Origin: Kaistia terrae
GTDB taxonomy: Bacteria; Pseudomonadota; Alphaproteobacteria; Rhizobiales; Kaistiaceae
Direction: 5' to 3'
NCBI RefSeq assembly: GCF_026344005.1
Contig: NZ_JAPKNH010000001.1
Coordinates: forward strand, 124,001 to 188,000
DNA length: 64,000 nt
The translations under genes were made by a program, and so were the position numbers. Shown here piece by piece: positions 1 to 7,983 of the stretch. The notes beneath the pieces were generated by a model. That model was not told where the DNA came from, did no database searches, and saw nothing but the letters and a program-made list of their open reading frames with translations. Position 1 is the first letter of the stretch. Each line of letters starts with the position of its first letter.

Positions 1-225
1 AGCACGGTGATCCGCAAGGGCACCGTCGCAGCCTTCCTCGCCAACGCCGCGACCTTCTCGGATCCGGGCGCCGCCTCGGCCGCGAGGGCGATCGCCGAAC
101 ATCACATCCTCGAAGCCGTGCCGGCGCTGCGGGCGCTTGGCCTGTTCGACGTCATGGAGGTGCGGGACCCGAACCTTCGCCACTGGATCGCGGACTGGAC
201 CGGCGTGGGGCGGAGCGAAGGATGA
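1..225 (+). CDS. 3' end of an unidentified protein (cut by window start)
   Basis: The frame is open from base 1 and ends in TGA at 223-225, so the true start probably lies outside the window, although a GTG at 7 is possible. The visible 74 residues are alanine-rich, then carry a helical stretch (ILEAVPALRALGLFDV) and a tryptophan-containing tail. No family is recognised. The stop overlaps the ATG of the next gene (ATGATG at 222-227), so the two are probably translationally coupled in one operon. Confidence 0.5.
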   Translation, partial: STVIRKGTVAAFLANAATFSDPGAASAARAIAEHHILEAVPALRALGLFDVMEVRDPNLRHWIADWTGVGRSEG

Positions 226-629
226 TGCTGAATTGCGATGAGTTTCCGCTGGTCTATGTCGAGGATCACGACCACCACGCTTCCGCGCCCGGCGAGCCGT
301 CCTGGCAGGACGAGCTGGAGACGCTGCTGGGTCGGAACCGACCGTTCGTGATCCTCTTCGACGCGCCGCAAAAGGACGAGCATGAGGAGAGCCAGGAGGA
401 ACGGCGCGAGAAGGCGATCTGGTTCAAGAGGAACCGCGCCCGGCTGATGTCGCTCTGTGCCGGCGCCATGGTCATCGAAAGCAACGGCCCGACGCCGATG
501 CCGATCCGCCTTGCCGCGCAAGCTGTCGGCAAGGCGCTCGGGCTAGAATTCAGATTTGTTGGTGACGATCGCGCCGCCAGGGAAGCAGCCACTCGTCTTC
601 TTTCAACCAAGGCCCTTGGTTCGGATTGA
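222..629 (+). CDS. Hypothetical acidic cytoplasmic protein
   Basis: This 135-residue protein has no signal peptide or membrane segment. It contains a strand-like segment PFVILFDAP near residues 45-53, then a charged helix rich in Glu and Arg, and a second strand-like AMVIES segment. The alternation is reminiscent of a small alpha/beta (STAS-like) fold, but this is only an impression and no function is assigned. It overlaps the preceding gene's stop codon and is the last gene of that operon; a long inverted repeat follows 27 bases after its stop. Confidence 0.6.
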   Translation: MMLNCDEFPLVYVEDHDHHASAPGEPSWQDELETLLGRNRPFVILFDAPQKDEHEESQEERREKAIWFKRNRARLMSLCAGAMVIESNGPTPMPIRLAAQAVGKALGLEFRFVGDDRAAREAATRLLSTKALGSD

Positions 630-655
630 AGGCCGGCATCAAATCGAAGAAATAG

Positions 656-707
656 CGACCTTGCATCGCCGCAAAAGCAAGAAATCACATGCCGCGATGC
701 AAGGTCG
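656..707. repeat. 14-bp perfect inverted repeat between an unknown operon and frcR
   Basis: The arms are cgaccttgcatcgc at 656-669 and its exact reverse complement at 694-707, separated by 24 bases. No T-run follows. It could be a stem-loop ending the upstream operon, or an operator for the ROK regulator whose gene starts 90 bases downstream. Confidence 0.6.
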
Positions 708-796
708 AATGCGCCTTGACTTGCCTGCCGTTACGCCAATTAACTGTATCAGGTTAAATTAATGGGCGGTCAACGTCCTGCCTGGGGAGGCGTGTT

Positions 797-2059
797 TTGG
801 AGAGGGCCGGCATCGGTCGCGGGAGCAATTCCGCGCAGCTTCGCCGCTACAATGAACGGCTCGTCCTGCAGCGGCTGCGCCGCGCCGGCGAGGCCTCCAA
901 GGCCGATCTCGCCCGTGCTGCCGACCTCACCAACACCGCCATTGGCGGCATCATCCGCAAGCTCGATGATCTCGGCCTGATCGAGGCCGTCGGCAAGCGC
1001 CATGATGGCGGCCGTGGCCAGCCGGCGACCATGCTGCGGCTGAACCCGAAGGGCGCTTATGGCATCGGCGTTCGTCTCGACCGCCGCTCGATCGAGACGA
1101 TCCTAATCGATTTCGACGGCACGCCGCTGGCGCGTCGCTCCTATGACATGGTGCTGCCGGAGCCGGACGAGGCGCTGGCCATGGTCGCGCGCGACGTTCA
1201 GGTTCTCCTGGAGCGGCTGGATCCGCAGGCGCGCGAGCGTTTCGCCGGCATCGGGCTGGCGCTGCCCTACAATCTCGGCGCGTGGCTGCGCCGGCTCGAC
1301 CTGCCGCCCGAAATCTTTCGCCGCTGGGACGATTTCGATTTCGCCTCCCGGCTGGAGGAGGCGACCGGTCTTCCCGTCTTCAGCGAGAATGATGGCAACG
1401 CCGCCGCCATCGCCGAGCTGTTCTATGGCCTCGGCCGCCGCGTCGACGATTTCCTCTATCTGTTCATCGGCCCAGCGATCGGCGGCGGGATCGTCGTCAA
1501 GGGCGATTGCCTGCGCGGCAGCACCGGCAATGCCGGCGATGTCGCCGTGATCGCGGTGGCGCCCAGCCGGCTGGGGTCTTCGCCCAGATCGGATGATGGG
1601 CGCGAACTGCTGATCACCCGGGCGTCGCTCAACGCACTGGGGCGGCATTTGCAGGCACGCGGTGTCGCCGTCACCTCTCCGGCCGACATGCAGGCGGCCT
1701 TCGCCGCCGGTCATCCGGCCGTGCAGGAGTGGATCGAGGACGCGGTCGAGGCGCTGGCGCCGGCGATCTGGTCGGCGATCGCGCTGCTCGACGTGCCGCT
1801 GATCGTCGTCGATGCCGACATTGACGGCGGCCTGGTCGATGCGCTGATCCGGCGGCTTGCCGTGGCGCTGGACGAGCATGCGCCGGAAGCGCGCCGGCCG
1901 CCGCGCATCGTGCATGGCACGCTCGGCCGCGACGCCGGCGCCATCGGCGCGGCCAGCCTGCCGATGTTCTTCAATTTCTCGCCCCGCGCCTCGATCCTGA
2001 CGGGCGACGACGACAACGAATTCGAGACCGGCCCCGCGCGATACGCCGGTCTCGCATGA
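797..2059 (+). CDS. ROK family transcriptional regulator, FrcR-like
   Basis: This 420-residue protein has an N-terminal winged helix-turn-helix (about residues 10-75, with the SKADLARAADLTNTAIGGIIRKL recognition region) followed by a sugar-kinase-like ROK domain (about 85-400). The TTG start is chosen because ggggagg at 784-790 lies six bases upstream. It sits directly ahead of frcB on the same strand, so it probably controls sugar uptake in response to the transported sugar, as ROK regulators next to FrcBCA systems are thought to do. The zinc-binding CxCGxxGC motif found in many ROK proteins is absent, so sugar sensing may differ or the protein may act without zinc. Confidence 0.85.
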   Translation: MERAGIGRGSNSAQLRRYNERLVLQRLRRAGEASKADLARAADLTNTAIGGIIRKLDDLGLIEAVGKRHDGGRGQPATMLRLNPKGAYGIGVRLDRRSIETILIDFDGTPLARRSYDMVLPEPDEALAMVARDVQVLLERLDPQARERFAGIGLALPYNLGAWLRRLDLPPEIFRRWDDFDFASRLEEATGLPVFSENDGNAAAIAELFYGLGRRVDDFLYLFIGPAIGGGIVVKGDCLRGSTGNAGDVAVIAVAPSRLGSSPRSDDGRELLITRASLNALGRHLQARGVAVTSPADMQAAFAAGHPAVQEWIEDAVEALAPAIWSAIALLDVPLIVVDADIDGGLVDALIRRLAVALDEHAPEARRPPRIVHGTLGRDAGAIGAASLPMFFNFSPRASILTGDDDNEFETGPARYAGLA

Positions 2060-2144
2060 AATTCTCGGGAGGAACCGGGAGCGTCGCGGAGAAGCTGGTC
2101 GCTTCGCAGGCGCAGAACAAGAATAGACCAGGGAGGGACTGAAC

Positions 2145-3146
2145 ATGCTCAAGAAGCTCATGCTCGCCGCCAGCATTCTGGCGGTGTCGGTTGCGCCGGT
2201 GCTGGCCGACGAGGTCATCGGCCTGATCACCAAGACGGAGACCAACCCCTTCTTCGTCAAGATGCGGGAAGGCGCGCAGGCGAAGGCCAAGGAACTCGGC
2301 GTCACGCTCATCACCGCCGCCGGTAAATATGACGGCGACAATGATGGCCAGGTGGCTGCGATCGAGAACCTGATCGCCGCCGGCGCCAAGGGCTTTGCAA
2401 TCGTGCCGTCGGATTCGAAGGCCATCGTGCCGACGATCCAGAAGGCGCGTGACGCCGGCCTCAAGGTCATCGTGCTCGACACGCCGCTTGACCCGATGAA
2501 CGCCGCCGACGCCACCTTCGCCACCGACAACCGCAAGGCCGGCCAGTTGATCGGCCAGTGGGCCAAGGGCACGCTGGGCGACAAGGCCAAGGACGCCAAG
2601 ATCGTCTTCCTCGACCTCGCCACCAACCAGCCGACGGTCGACTTCCTGCGCGACCAGGGCTTCATGCAGGGCTTCGGCATCGACGTGAAGGACCCGAACA
2701 AGTACGGCGACGAGGACGATCCGCGCATCTGCACGCATGAAATCAGCCAGGGCGACCAGGAAAAGGGTCGTACCGCGATGGAGAACGCGCTGCAGAAATG
2801 CCCGGACGTGAACGTCGTCTACACGATCAACGAGCCGGCTGCCGCCGGTGCGTGGGAAGCGCTGAAGGCGGTCGGCAAGGATGACGGCAGCGTGCTGCTC
2901 GTCTCGATCGACGGCGGTTGCCCGGGCGTCAAGAACGTCCAGGCCGGCACGCTCGGCGCCACCTCGCAGCAATATCCGCTGAAGATGGCGGCAATGGCGC
3001 TTGAGGCGATCCATGCCGGCAAGATCCCGGAAATCGATCCGGCCGTCGGCTTCCTCGATACCGGCGCACAGCTGATCACCGCCAAGCCGGTCGATGGCGT
3101 GCCGTCGATCTCGGTCGAGGAAGGCCTGAAGCTCTGCTGGGGCTGA
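2145..3146 (+). CDS. frcB: Sugar ABC transporter periplasmic binding protein, FrcB-like
   Basis: This 333-residue protein has a Sec signal peptide (residues 1-21, cleavage after APVLA) and a periplasmic-binding fold of the ribose/fructose class (Peripla_BP_4). Key segments are the early [14 protein letters not shown] loop and the [17 protein letters not shown] region that lines the sugar site in this family. The gggaggg ribosome site lies just before the ATG. By resemblance to Sinorhizobium FrcB it would bind fructose, possibly also mannose and ribose, and deliver it to the permease encoded next. The exact sugar is inferred. It lies between the ROK regulator and frcC. Confidence 0.85.
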   Translation: MLKKLMLAASILAVSVAPVLADEVIGLITKTETNPFFVKMREGAQAKAKELGVTLITAAGKYDGDNDGQVAAIENLIAAGAKGFAIVPSDSKAIVPTIQKARDAGLKVIVLDTPLDPMNAADATFATDNRKAGQLIGQWAKGTLGDKAKDAKIVFLDLATNQPTVDFLRDQGFMQGFGIDVKDPNKYGDEDDPRICTHEISQGDQEKGRTAMENALQKCPDVNVVYTINEPAAAGAWEALKAVGKDDGSVLLVSIDGGCPGVKNVQAGTLGATSQQYPLKMAAMALEAIHAGKIPEIDPAVGFLDTGAQLITAKPVDGVPSISVEEGLKLCWG

Positions 3147-3190
3147 GGACATCCGCGCCGCCCTCGGGCGGCCGGATATGCGTCATGACA

Positions 3191-3212
3191 TGGGAGCGCT
3201 CCGGCGCTCCCA
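3191..3212 (+). promoter_or_regulatory. First intercistronic hairpin, frcB-frcC
   Basis: A perfect nine-base stem (tgggagcgc at 3191-3199, gcgctccca at 3204-3212) closes a TCCG tetraloop of the stable UNCG class. There is no T-run, so it is more likely to block 3' exonucleases and stabilise frcB mRNA than to terminate transcription. Confidence 0.6.
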
Positions 3213-3226
3213 AACTGCCCTAATGG

Positions 3227-3251
3227 GTGGGAGCGCCTCAGGCGCTCTCAC
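3227..3251 (+). promoter_or_regulatory. Second intercistronic hairpin, frcB-frcC
   Basis: An eleven-base stem (3227-3237 with 3241-3251, one G-U pair) closes a TCA loop. Its core (gggagcgc / gcgctc) repeats that of the hairpin 15 bases upstream, so the two look like duplicates. It ends 12 bases before the frcC ribosome site. Confidence 0.6.
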
Positions 3252-3277
3252 GAATTGGCGCCGGGGAGGTTGGCCAT

Positions 3278-4396
3278 ATGAGTGACAATGCAACGGGTTC
3301 GGCTGCGGCCGAACGTGGGTTGGCCGAAGCCGAACCGGGCGGCGTTGCCAGCTTCGACAATGCGGACCGTGGACCCATCCGGCGGCTGCAGGAGATCCTG
3401 CATCAATACCCGACCAGTATTCCTTTCATCGTCCTGTTGATCGGCGTCGTGATCTTCTCGTTCGCCGCGCCGGGCAAATTCCTGGCGCCGTTCAATTTTT
3501 CTCTGATCCTCCAGCAGGTGACGATCATCGCGATCCTCGGCGTCGCTCAGACGCTGATCATCCTGACAGCCGGCATCGACCTCTCCGTCGGCGTCATCAT
3601 GATCCTTGCTTCCGTGGTGATGGGACGCACGGCCGTCGTTTATGGCGTGCCGGTGGAGATCGCTTTTCCGCTCGGCCTGCTGGCGGGTCTCGCCTGCGGC
3701 TTCGTCAACGGTCTCATCGTCACCAAGCTGCGCCTGCCGCCCTTCATCGTGACGCTCGGTACCTGGAGCATCTTCGGCGCCCTCAATGTCTGGTATTCGA
3801 AGAGCGAGACGATCCGCCAGGCCGACATGCAGGAGAGCGCGCCCTTCCTGCAATGGACCGGCACGATCTTCAAACCCTATGACTTCTTCGCGCGGATGGG
3901 GCTCGATCTCGGCTTCCTGAAGGGATGGGTGCTGAACTACGGCTCGATCGTCATGCTCCTCGTCGCGGCCGTGATCTGGTACGTCCTGAACAAGACGGCG
4001 TTCGGCCGCCACGTCTACGCCTCGGGCGATGATCCGGATGCGGCGCGCCTCGCCGGTATCAACACCGATCGCACGCTGATCGGCGTCTATGCGCTGGCCG
4101 GCTTCATCTGCGCCATCGCCGCCTGGGTTCTGATCGGCCGCATCGGCGGCGTCAGCCCGCAGGCAGGCCAGACCGCCAACCTCGATTCCATCACCGCCGT
4201 GGTGATCGGCGGCACCAGCCTGTTCGGTGGCCGCGGCTCGATCGTCGGCACGCTGGTCGGCGCGTTGATCGTGGGCGTGTTCCGCAACGGCCTCGCGCTC
4301 TCCGGCCTCGAACTGCTCTGGCAGGATTTCGCCGTCGGCGTGCTGATCATCGTCGCCGTCACCATCGACCAGTGGATCCGGAAGATTTCATCATGA
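3278..4396 (+). CDS. frcC: Sugar ABC transporter permease, FrcC-like
   Basis: This 372-residue polytopic inner-membrane protein belongs to the ribose/xylose/fructose permease family (BPD_transp_2). Multiple hydrophobic helices begin near residue 45, and the family segments TAGIDLSVG and GGTSLFGGRGS are present. The ATG at 3278 is preferred over the in-frame GTG at 3227 because ggggaggt lies seven bases upstream and because the GTG falls inside a hairpin. It would form the channel for the sugar captured by the frcB product. Its TGA overlaps the ATG of the ATPase gene. Confidence 0.85.
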   Translation: MSDNATGSAAAERGLAEAEPGGVASFDNADRGPIRRLQEILHQYPTSIPFIVLLIGVVIFSFAAPGKFLAPFNFSLILQQVTIIAILGVAQTLIILTAGIDLSVGVIMILASVVMGRTAVVYGVPVEIAFPLGLLAGLACGFVNGLIVTKLRLPPFIVTLGTWSIFGALNVWYSKSETIRQADMQESAPFLQWTGTIFKPYDFFARMGLDLGFLKGWVLNYGSIVMLLVAAVIWYVLNKTAFGRHVYASGDDPDAARLAGINTDRTLIGVYALAGFICAIAAWVLIGRIGGVSPQAGQTANLDSITAVVIGGTSLFGGRGSIVGTLVGALIVGVFRNGLALSGLELLWQDFAVGVLIIVAVTIDQWIRKISS

Positions 4397-5238
4397 CCCA
4401 TGAAGCTGGAACCACTCATGTTGCGGGATACGCACCCGCCGCCGCGCTCGCGCCGGACACGATGGTCGTGCCGGCGCTCCAGGCTCGCGGGCTCAACAAG
4501 CGATATGGCCGCGTCGTCGCCCTCGACAATGCCGATTTCGACCTGATGCCGAACGAGATTCTCGCCGTCATCGGCGACAATGGCGCCGGCAAGTCGACCC
4601 TGATCAAGGCCCTGACCGGGGCGGTCAGTCCTGATCATGGCGAGATCTGGCTGAACGGCGAGCCGGTCGCCTTCAAGAGCCCGATCGAGGCGCGTAATCT
4701 CGGCATCGAGACGGTGTACCAGAACCTCGCTTTGTCGCCCGCCTTGTCGATCGCCGACAACATGTTCCTCGGCCGCGAGAAACGGCGCGAGGATTTCTTC
4801 GGCCGCATGTTCCGGACCCTCGACAAGACCTACATGCAGAAGATGGCGCGGCAGAAACTGACCGAACTCGGCCTTCTGACGATCCAGAACATCAACCAGC
4901 CGGTCGAGACGCTATCGGGCGGCCAGCGCCAGGGCGTCGCGGTGGCGCGCGCCGCCGCCTTCGGCAGCCGGGTCGTCATCATGGACGAGCCGACGGCAGC
5001 CCTCGGCGTCAAGGAATCGCGAAAAGTGCTGGAGACGATCCTCAGGCTGAAGGAGCGCGGACTGCCGATCGTGCTGATCAGCCACAACATGCCACACGTG
5101 TTCGAGGTGGCCGATCGCATCCATATTCACCGCCTCGGCAAGCGCATCGCGGTGATCAACCCGAAGCGGCACACCATGTCGGACGCCGTTGCCATCATGA
5201 CGGGCGCGATGGCGCCACCGGCGGACGAAGCGGCCTAA
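4393..5238 (+). CDS. frcA: Sugar ABC transporter ATPase, FrcA-like
   Basis: This 281-residue ATPase has a single nucleotide-binding domain with Walker A GDNGAGKST, signature LSGGQRQG, Walker B VVIMDEPTAAL and an H-loop in LISHNMPHV. Having one domain rather than two separates it from RbsA/XylG and fits FrcA. The ATG at 4393 overlaps the frcC stop (ATGA), which points to translational coupling; a start at 4372 would overlap further with no gain. It powers import through the frcC product. No sugar kinase gene (frcK) follows, unlike the arrangement in Sinorhizobium meliloti; a cyclase gene comes next. Confidence 0.85.
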   Translation: MTHEAGTTHVAGYAPAAALAPDTMVVPALQARGLNKRYGRVVALDNADFDLMPNEILAVIGDNGAGKSTLIKALTGAVSPDHGEIWLNGEPVAFKSPIEARNLGIETVYQNLALSPALSIADNMFLGREKRREDFFGRMFRTLDKTYMQKMARQKLTELGLLTIQNINQPVETLSGGQRQGVAVARAAAFGSRVVIMDEPTAALGVKESRKVLETILRLKERGLPIVLISHNMPHVFEVADRIHIHRLGKRIAVINPKRHTMSDAVAIMTGAMAPPADEAA

Positions 5239-5249
5239 TCGGAGCGCTT

Positions 5250-5299
5250 TCCGTTCGCGCCCGCCTTCGGCTATCTTCCCGACCGCGAGCGCGAACGGA
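5250..5299 (+). promoter_or_regulatory. Long-range hairpin just before the cyclase start codon
   Basis: An eleven-base perfect stem pairs 5250-5260 (tccgttcgcgc) with 5289-5299 (gcgcgaacgga), enclosing 28 bases. TTTT follows at once and the ATG of the cyclase is at 5305. The only ribosome-site-like bases (acgga) are inside the 3' arm. It may act as a weak terminator for frc transcripts, or may limit cyclase translation. Confidence 0.45.
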
Positions 5300-5304
5300 T
5301 TTTC

Positions 5305-7494
5305 ATGCGATTCTTCGGCAGGCCTGTCTACTTCCTGACTGTCGCAGCGTTCCTGGCGGGCGCCGCGCTCTTGCGCGTGGCAGATCCGTTTCCCGTCCAG
5401 GCCATACGCCTGCTCGCCTTCGACCTCTACCAGCGCATGGCGCCGGCCGAGGCGCTGCCGGAACATCCCGTCCTCATCGTCGATATCGACGATGCCTCGT
5501 TGAAAGCGGTCGGCCAATGGCCCTGGCCGCGCACCGTTCTGGCCGAGCTGACCCGAAAGCTGGGGGAGGCGGGGGCGGCCTCGATCGCCTTCGACGTGCT
5601 GTTCTCCGAGCCCGACCAGAGCTCGCCGGAACAGGTGATCAAGCGACTGTCGCCGGAGCAGGCGACGCTGGTTGCCGCCTCGATCGGCGACGCGCCGACG
5701 CATGACGCCGCCTTCGCCGAGGCCCTGGCGGCGACCCCATCCGTGCTCGGCCTGTCGCTCTCTGGCGGCGGTTCGCCGCTGCCGCCCCTGAACGCCGGCT
5801 TTGCCACGGCCGGCGACGATCCGCGTCCGTTCATCCCGAATTTTTCCGGCGCGATTGCCAATGTCGCGGCGCTCGACACGGCGGCGAAGGGGCTCGGCTC
5901 GATCAACTGGCTTCAGGATCGCGACCAGATCGTCCGCCGCGTTCCGCTGGTGCTGCGGGTCGGCGATGCGCTGGTGCCGTCGCTGGCGGCCGAGGCGCTG
6001 CGGGTCGCGCAGGACGCCGGCTCCTATATTCTGAAGGCGTCCAACGCCAGCGGCGAAGAAGCCTTCGGCCGCAAGACCGGGCTCAACCATGTGCGCATCG
6101 GAGCGCTGGTCGTGCCGACCGACGCGGATGGCGGCATCTGGCTGCGTTTCCGGCCGAGCGATCCGCAAAGCTTCGTTCCCGCCAAGGATGTGCTCGATGG
6201 CAGCATCCCGGCCCATCTGATGGAGGGGCGGATCGTGCTGGTCGGCACCTCGGCGGCGGGTCTGCTCGATCTGCGTGCCACGCCGCTCGATTCCGCCGTC
6301 CCCGGCGTCGAGATCCACGCCCAGGTGATCGAGCATGTGCTGACCGGCCGATCGCTGACCCGGCCGGATTTTGCCAGCGGGCTGGAGATTGCCGGCATTG
6401 TCGGCCTTGGCCTGCTGCTGGCGCTGATCCTGCCGAATGTCTCGGCCGGGGCCGCCGCGATCCTCGGCGTGCTGGCAATCGGTGGCATCGTGGTCGGCGG
6501 ATTTCTCGCCTTTGACCGGGCCGGGTGGCTGTTCGATCCGTTCTATCCCGCGCTCGCCATCGCGCTGCTGGTGTTGGGGTCCGTGCTCTACACCTTCCGC
6601 CAGGCCGAGCGCGCCCGCGCCGGCATCCGCCGCGCGTTCCAGTATTACGTGTCGCCCGACGTGGTCGACGAGATCATCGCCGATCCGACGCGGCTTGAGC
6701 TCGGCGGCGAAGTGCGCGAGCTGACGCTGCTGTTCTGCGACGTCCGCAATTTCACGACCTTGGCGGAAGGGATGACCGCGACGGAACTGACCCGGTTCCT
6801 CAACGAATTGATGACGCCGCTTTCGAACATCATCCTGAAGCATCGCGGCACGATCGACAAATATATGGGCGACGCCGTGATGGCGTTCTGGAACGCGCCG
6901 CTCGACGATCCCGACCATGCGCGTCACGCGCTGGACGCGGCCGAGGCGATGATGGCGGCCATGGAGGGATTGAACGCAACCTGGCAGAGCGAGGCCGCCG
7001 CGCGCGGTCGCGCCATGCCGGAGGTGCGGATCGGCATCGGCATCAATACCGGCCCTTGCTGCGTCGGCAATCTCGGCACCGCCCAGCGCTTCGACTATTC
7101 GGCGATCGGCGATGAGGTCAATATCGCCAGCCGGCTGGAGCAGCTGACCAAGGAATACGGCCTCGGCGCCATCGTCGGCGAGTCGACCGTGCGGGCGGCT
7201 GGATCGGCGGGGCTGGTCGAGATCGACCGCATCCAGGTGCGCGGCCGCAGCGGGCACAATCGCATCTTCACCCTGGTTCCGCCCGATGCGGAGCCCGACT
7301 TCCTGGAGGCGCAGCGCGCCTTCGCCGCGACATTGCCGGAATTCGATCCGACGATCTGGAGGACGGCGCTTTACCGCGCCAAATCCGCAGCGCCGGCGCG
7401 GTTTGCCACCTACTATCACGTTATGCTGGAGCGACTTTCCGCGCGGGGCGGGCTCGGAGGAGCACCATCGCCCCACATCACGATCGACCTGTGA
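5305..7494 (+). CDS. CHASE2-domain class III adenylate/guanylate cyclase
   Basis: This 729-residue inner-membrane sensor enzyme has an N-terminal helix, a periplasmic CHASE2 domain (about residues 30-350, with HPVLIVDIDDASL and PGVEIHAQVIEHVL), three hydrophobic helices (about 355-435) and a C-terminal class III cyclase domain (about 470-650). The two metal-binding aspartates are D479 (CDVRNF) and D523 (KYMGDAVMAF), and the neighbouring lysine K519 fits adenine recognition, so cAMP is the likely product. The stimulus sensed by CHASE2 is unknown. A stand-alone cyclic-nucleotide-binding protein is encoded 3 kb away at 10200-10703, a possible receiver. Confidence 0.88.
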   Translation: MRFFGRPVYFLTVAAFLAGAALLRVADPFPVQAIRLLAFDLYQRMAPAEALPEHPVLIVDIDDASLKAVGQWPWPRTVLAELTRKLGEAGAASIAFDVLFSEPDQSSPEQVIKRLSPEQATLVAASIGDAPTHDAAFAEALAATPSVLGLSLSGGGSPLPPLNAGFATAGDDPRPFIPNFSGAIANVAALDTAAKGLGSINWLQDRDQIVRRVPLVLRVGDALVPSLAAEALRVAQDAGSYILKASNASGEEAFGRKTGLNHVRIGALVVPTDADGGIWLRFRPSDPQSFVPAKDVLDGSIPAHLMEGRIVLVGTSAAGLLDLRATPLDSAVPGVEIHAQVIEHVLTGRSLTRPDFASGLEIAGIVGLGLLLALILPNVSAGAAAILGVLAIGGIVVGGFLAFDRAGWLFDPFYPALAIALLVLGSVLYTFRQAERARAGIRRAFQYYVSPDVVDEIIADPTRLELGGEVRELTLLFCDVRNFTTLAEGMTATELTRFLNELMTPLSNIILKHRGTIDKYMGDAVMAFWNAPLDDPDHARHALDAAEAMMAAMEGLNATWQSEAAARGRAMPEVRIGIGINTGPCCVGNLGTAQRFDYSAIGDEVNIASRLEQLTKEYGLGAIVGESTVRAAGSAGLVEIDRIQVRGRSGHNRIFTLVPPDAEPDFLEAQRAFAATLPEFDPTIWRTALYRAKSAAPARFATYYHVMLERLSARGGLGGAPSPHITIDL

Positions 7495-7580
7495 CCGACG
7501 TCACATTCCACTCGCTGCAATTCTGACAGATTCAACCAGCGCCCGGCTCACATAGCGAAGCCGGCGGCATTTCGGAGGTA

Positions 7581-7973
7581 GTGTTGATCGATCCGACGCT
7601 CGCACCGATTGCTGCCTTGGCGGTGTTTCAGCTCAAGCATGTCATCTGCGACTATTTCCTGCAGACGACCAACCAGATCCTCAACAAGGGACTTTACGGC
7701 CATCCCGCCGGCCTGATCCACGCCGGCGTTCACGCGGTCGGCTCCGCGCCGGTCTTCCTTATCTATCCGACGATATGGCCGATCGCGCTGCTGATCCTGG
7801 CGCTGGAATTCGTCGCCCACTACCACATCGACTGGCTGAAGAACGACATCAGCGCCCGCTATGGCTGGGAGCCGAAGGACAAGCAGTATTGGTGGGCGAT
7901 GGGACTCGACCAGCTGGCGCATCAGGCGACCTATCTGGCGATGACGCTGGCGCTGGTCCTGGTAAACCGATAG
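7581..7973 (+). CDS. DUF3307 family membrane protein
   Basis: This 130-residue protein has about three hydrophobic helices and the conserved features of DUF3307: an early LKHVICDYFLQT segment, GLIHAGVHAVGS, and EFVAHYHIDWLKND. The histidines and aspartates in these segments are typical of the family. Function is unknown. The GTG start has ggagg seven bases upstream. It lies 86 bases after the cyclase on the same strand and could be co-transcribed. It converges with the TPR gene, leaving only ten bases between the two stops. Confidence 0.8.
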   Translation: MLIDPTLAPIAALAVFQLKHVICDYFLQTTNQILNKGLYGHPAGLIHAGVHAVGSAPVFLIYPTIWPIALLILALEFVAHYHIDWLKNDISARYGWEPKDKQYWWAMGLDQLAHQATYLAMTLALVLVNR

Positions 7974-7983
7974 GCGACCGCGC

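Noticed and set aside
741-763. TTAA-rich stretch upstream of frcR as a CtrA box
   Set aside because: The TTAA units are spaced by ten bases rather than seven, so it does not match the CtrA consensus.
4912-7476. 854-codon open frame on the minus strand
   Set aside because: It is antisense to frcA and the CHASE2 cyclase, both with clear family motifs. Its translation is Arg/Gly/Ala-rich without domains, as expected from a GC-rich shadow frame.
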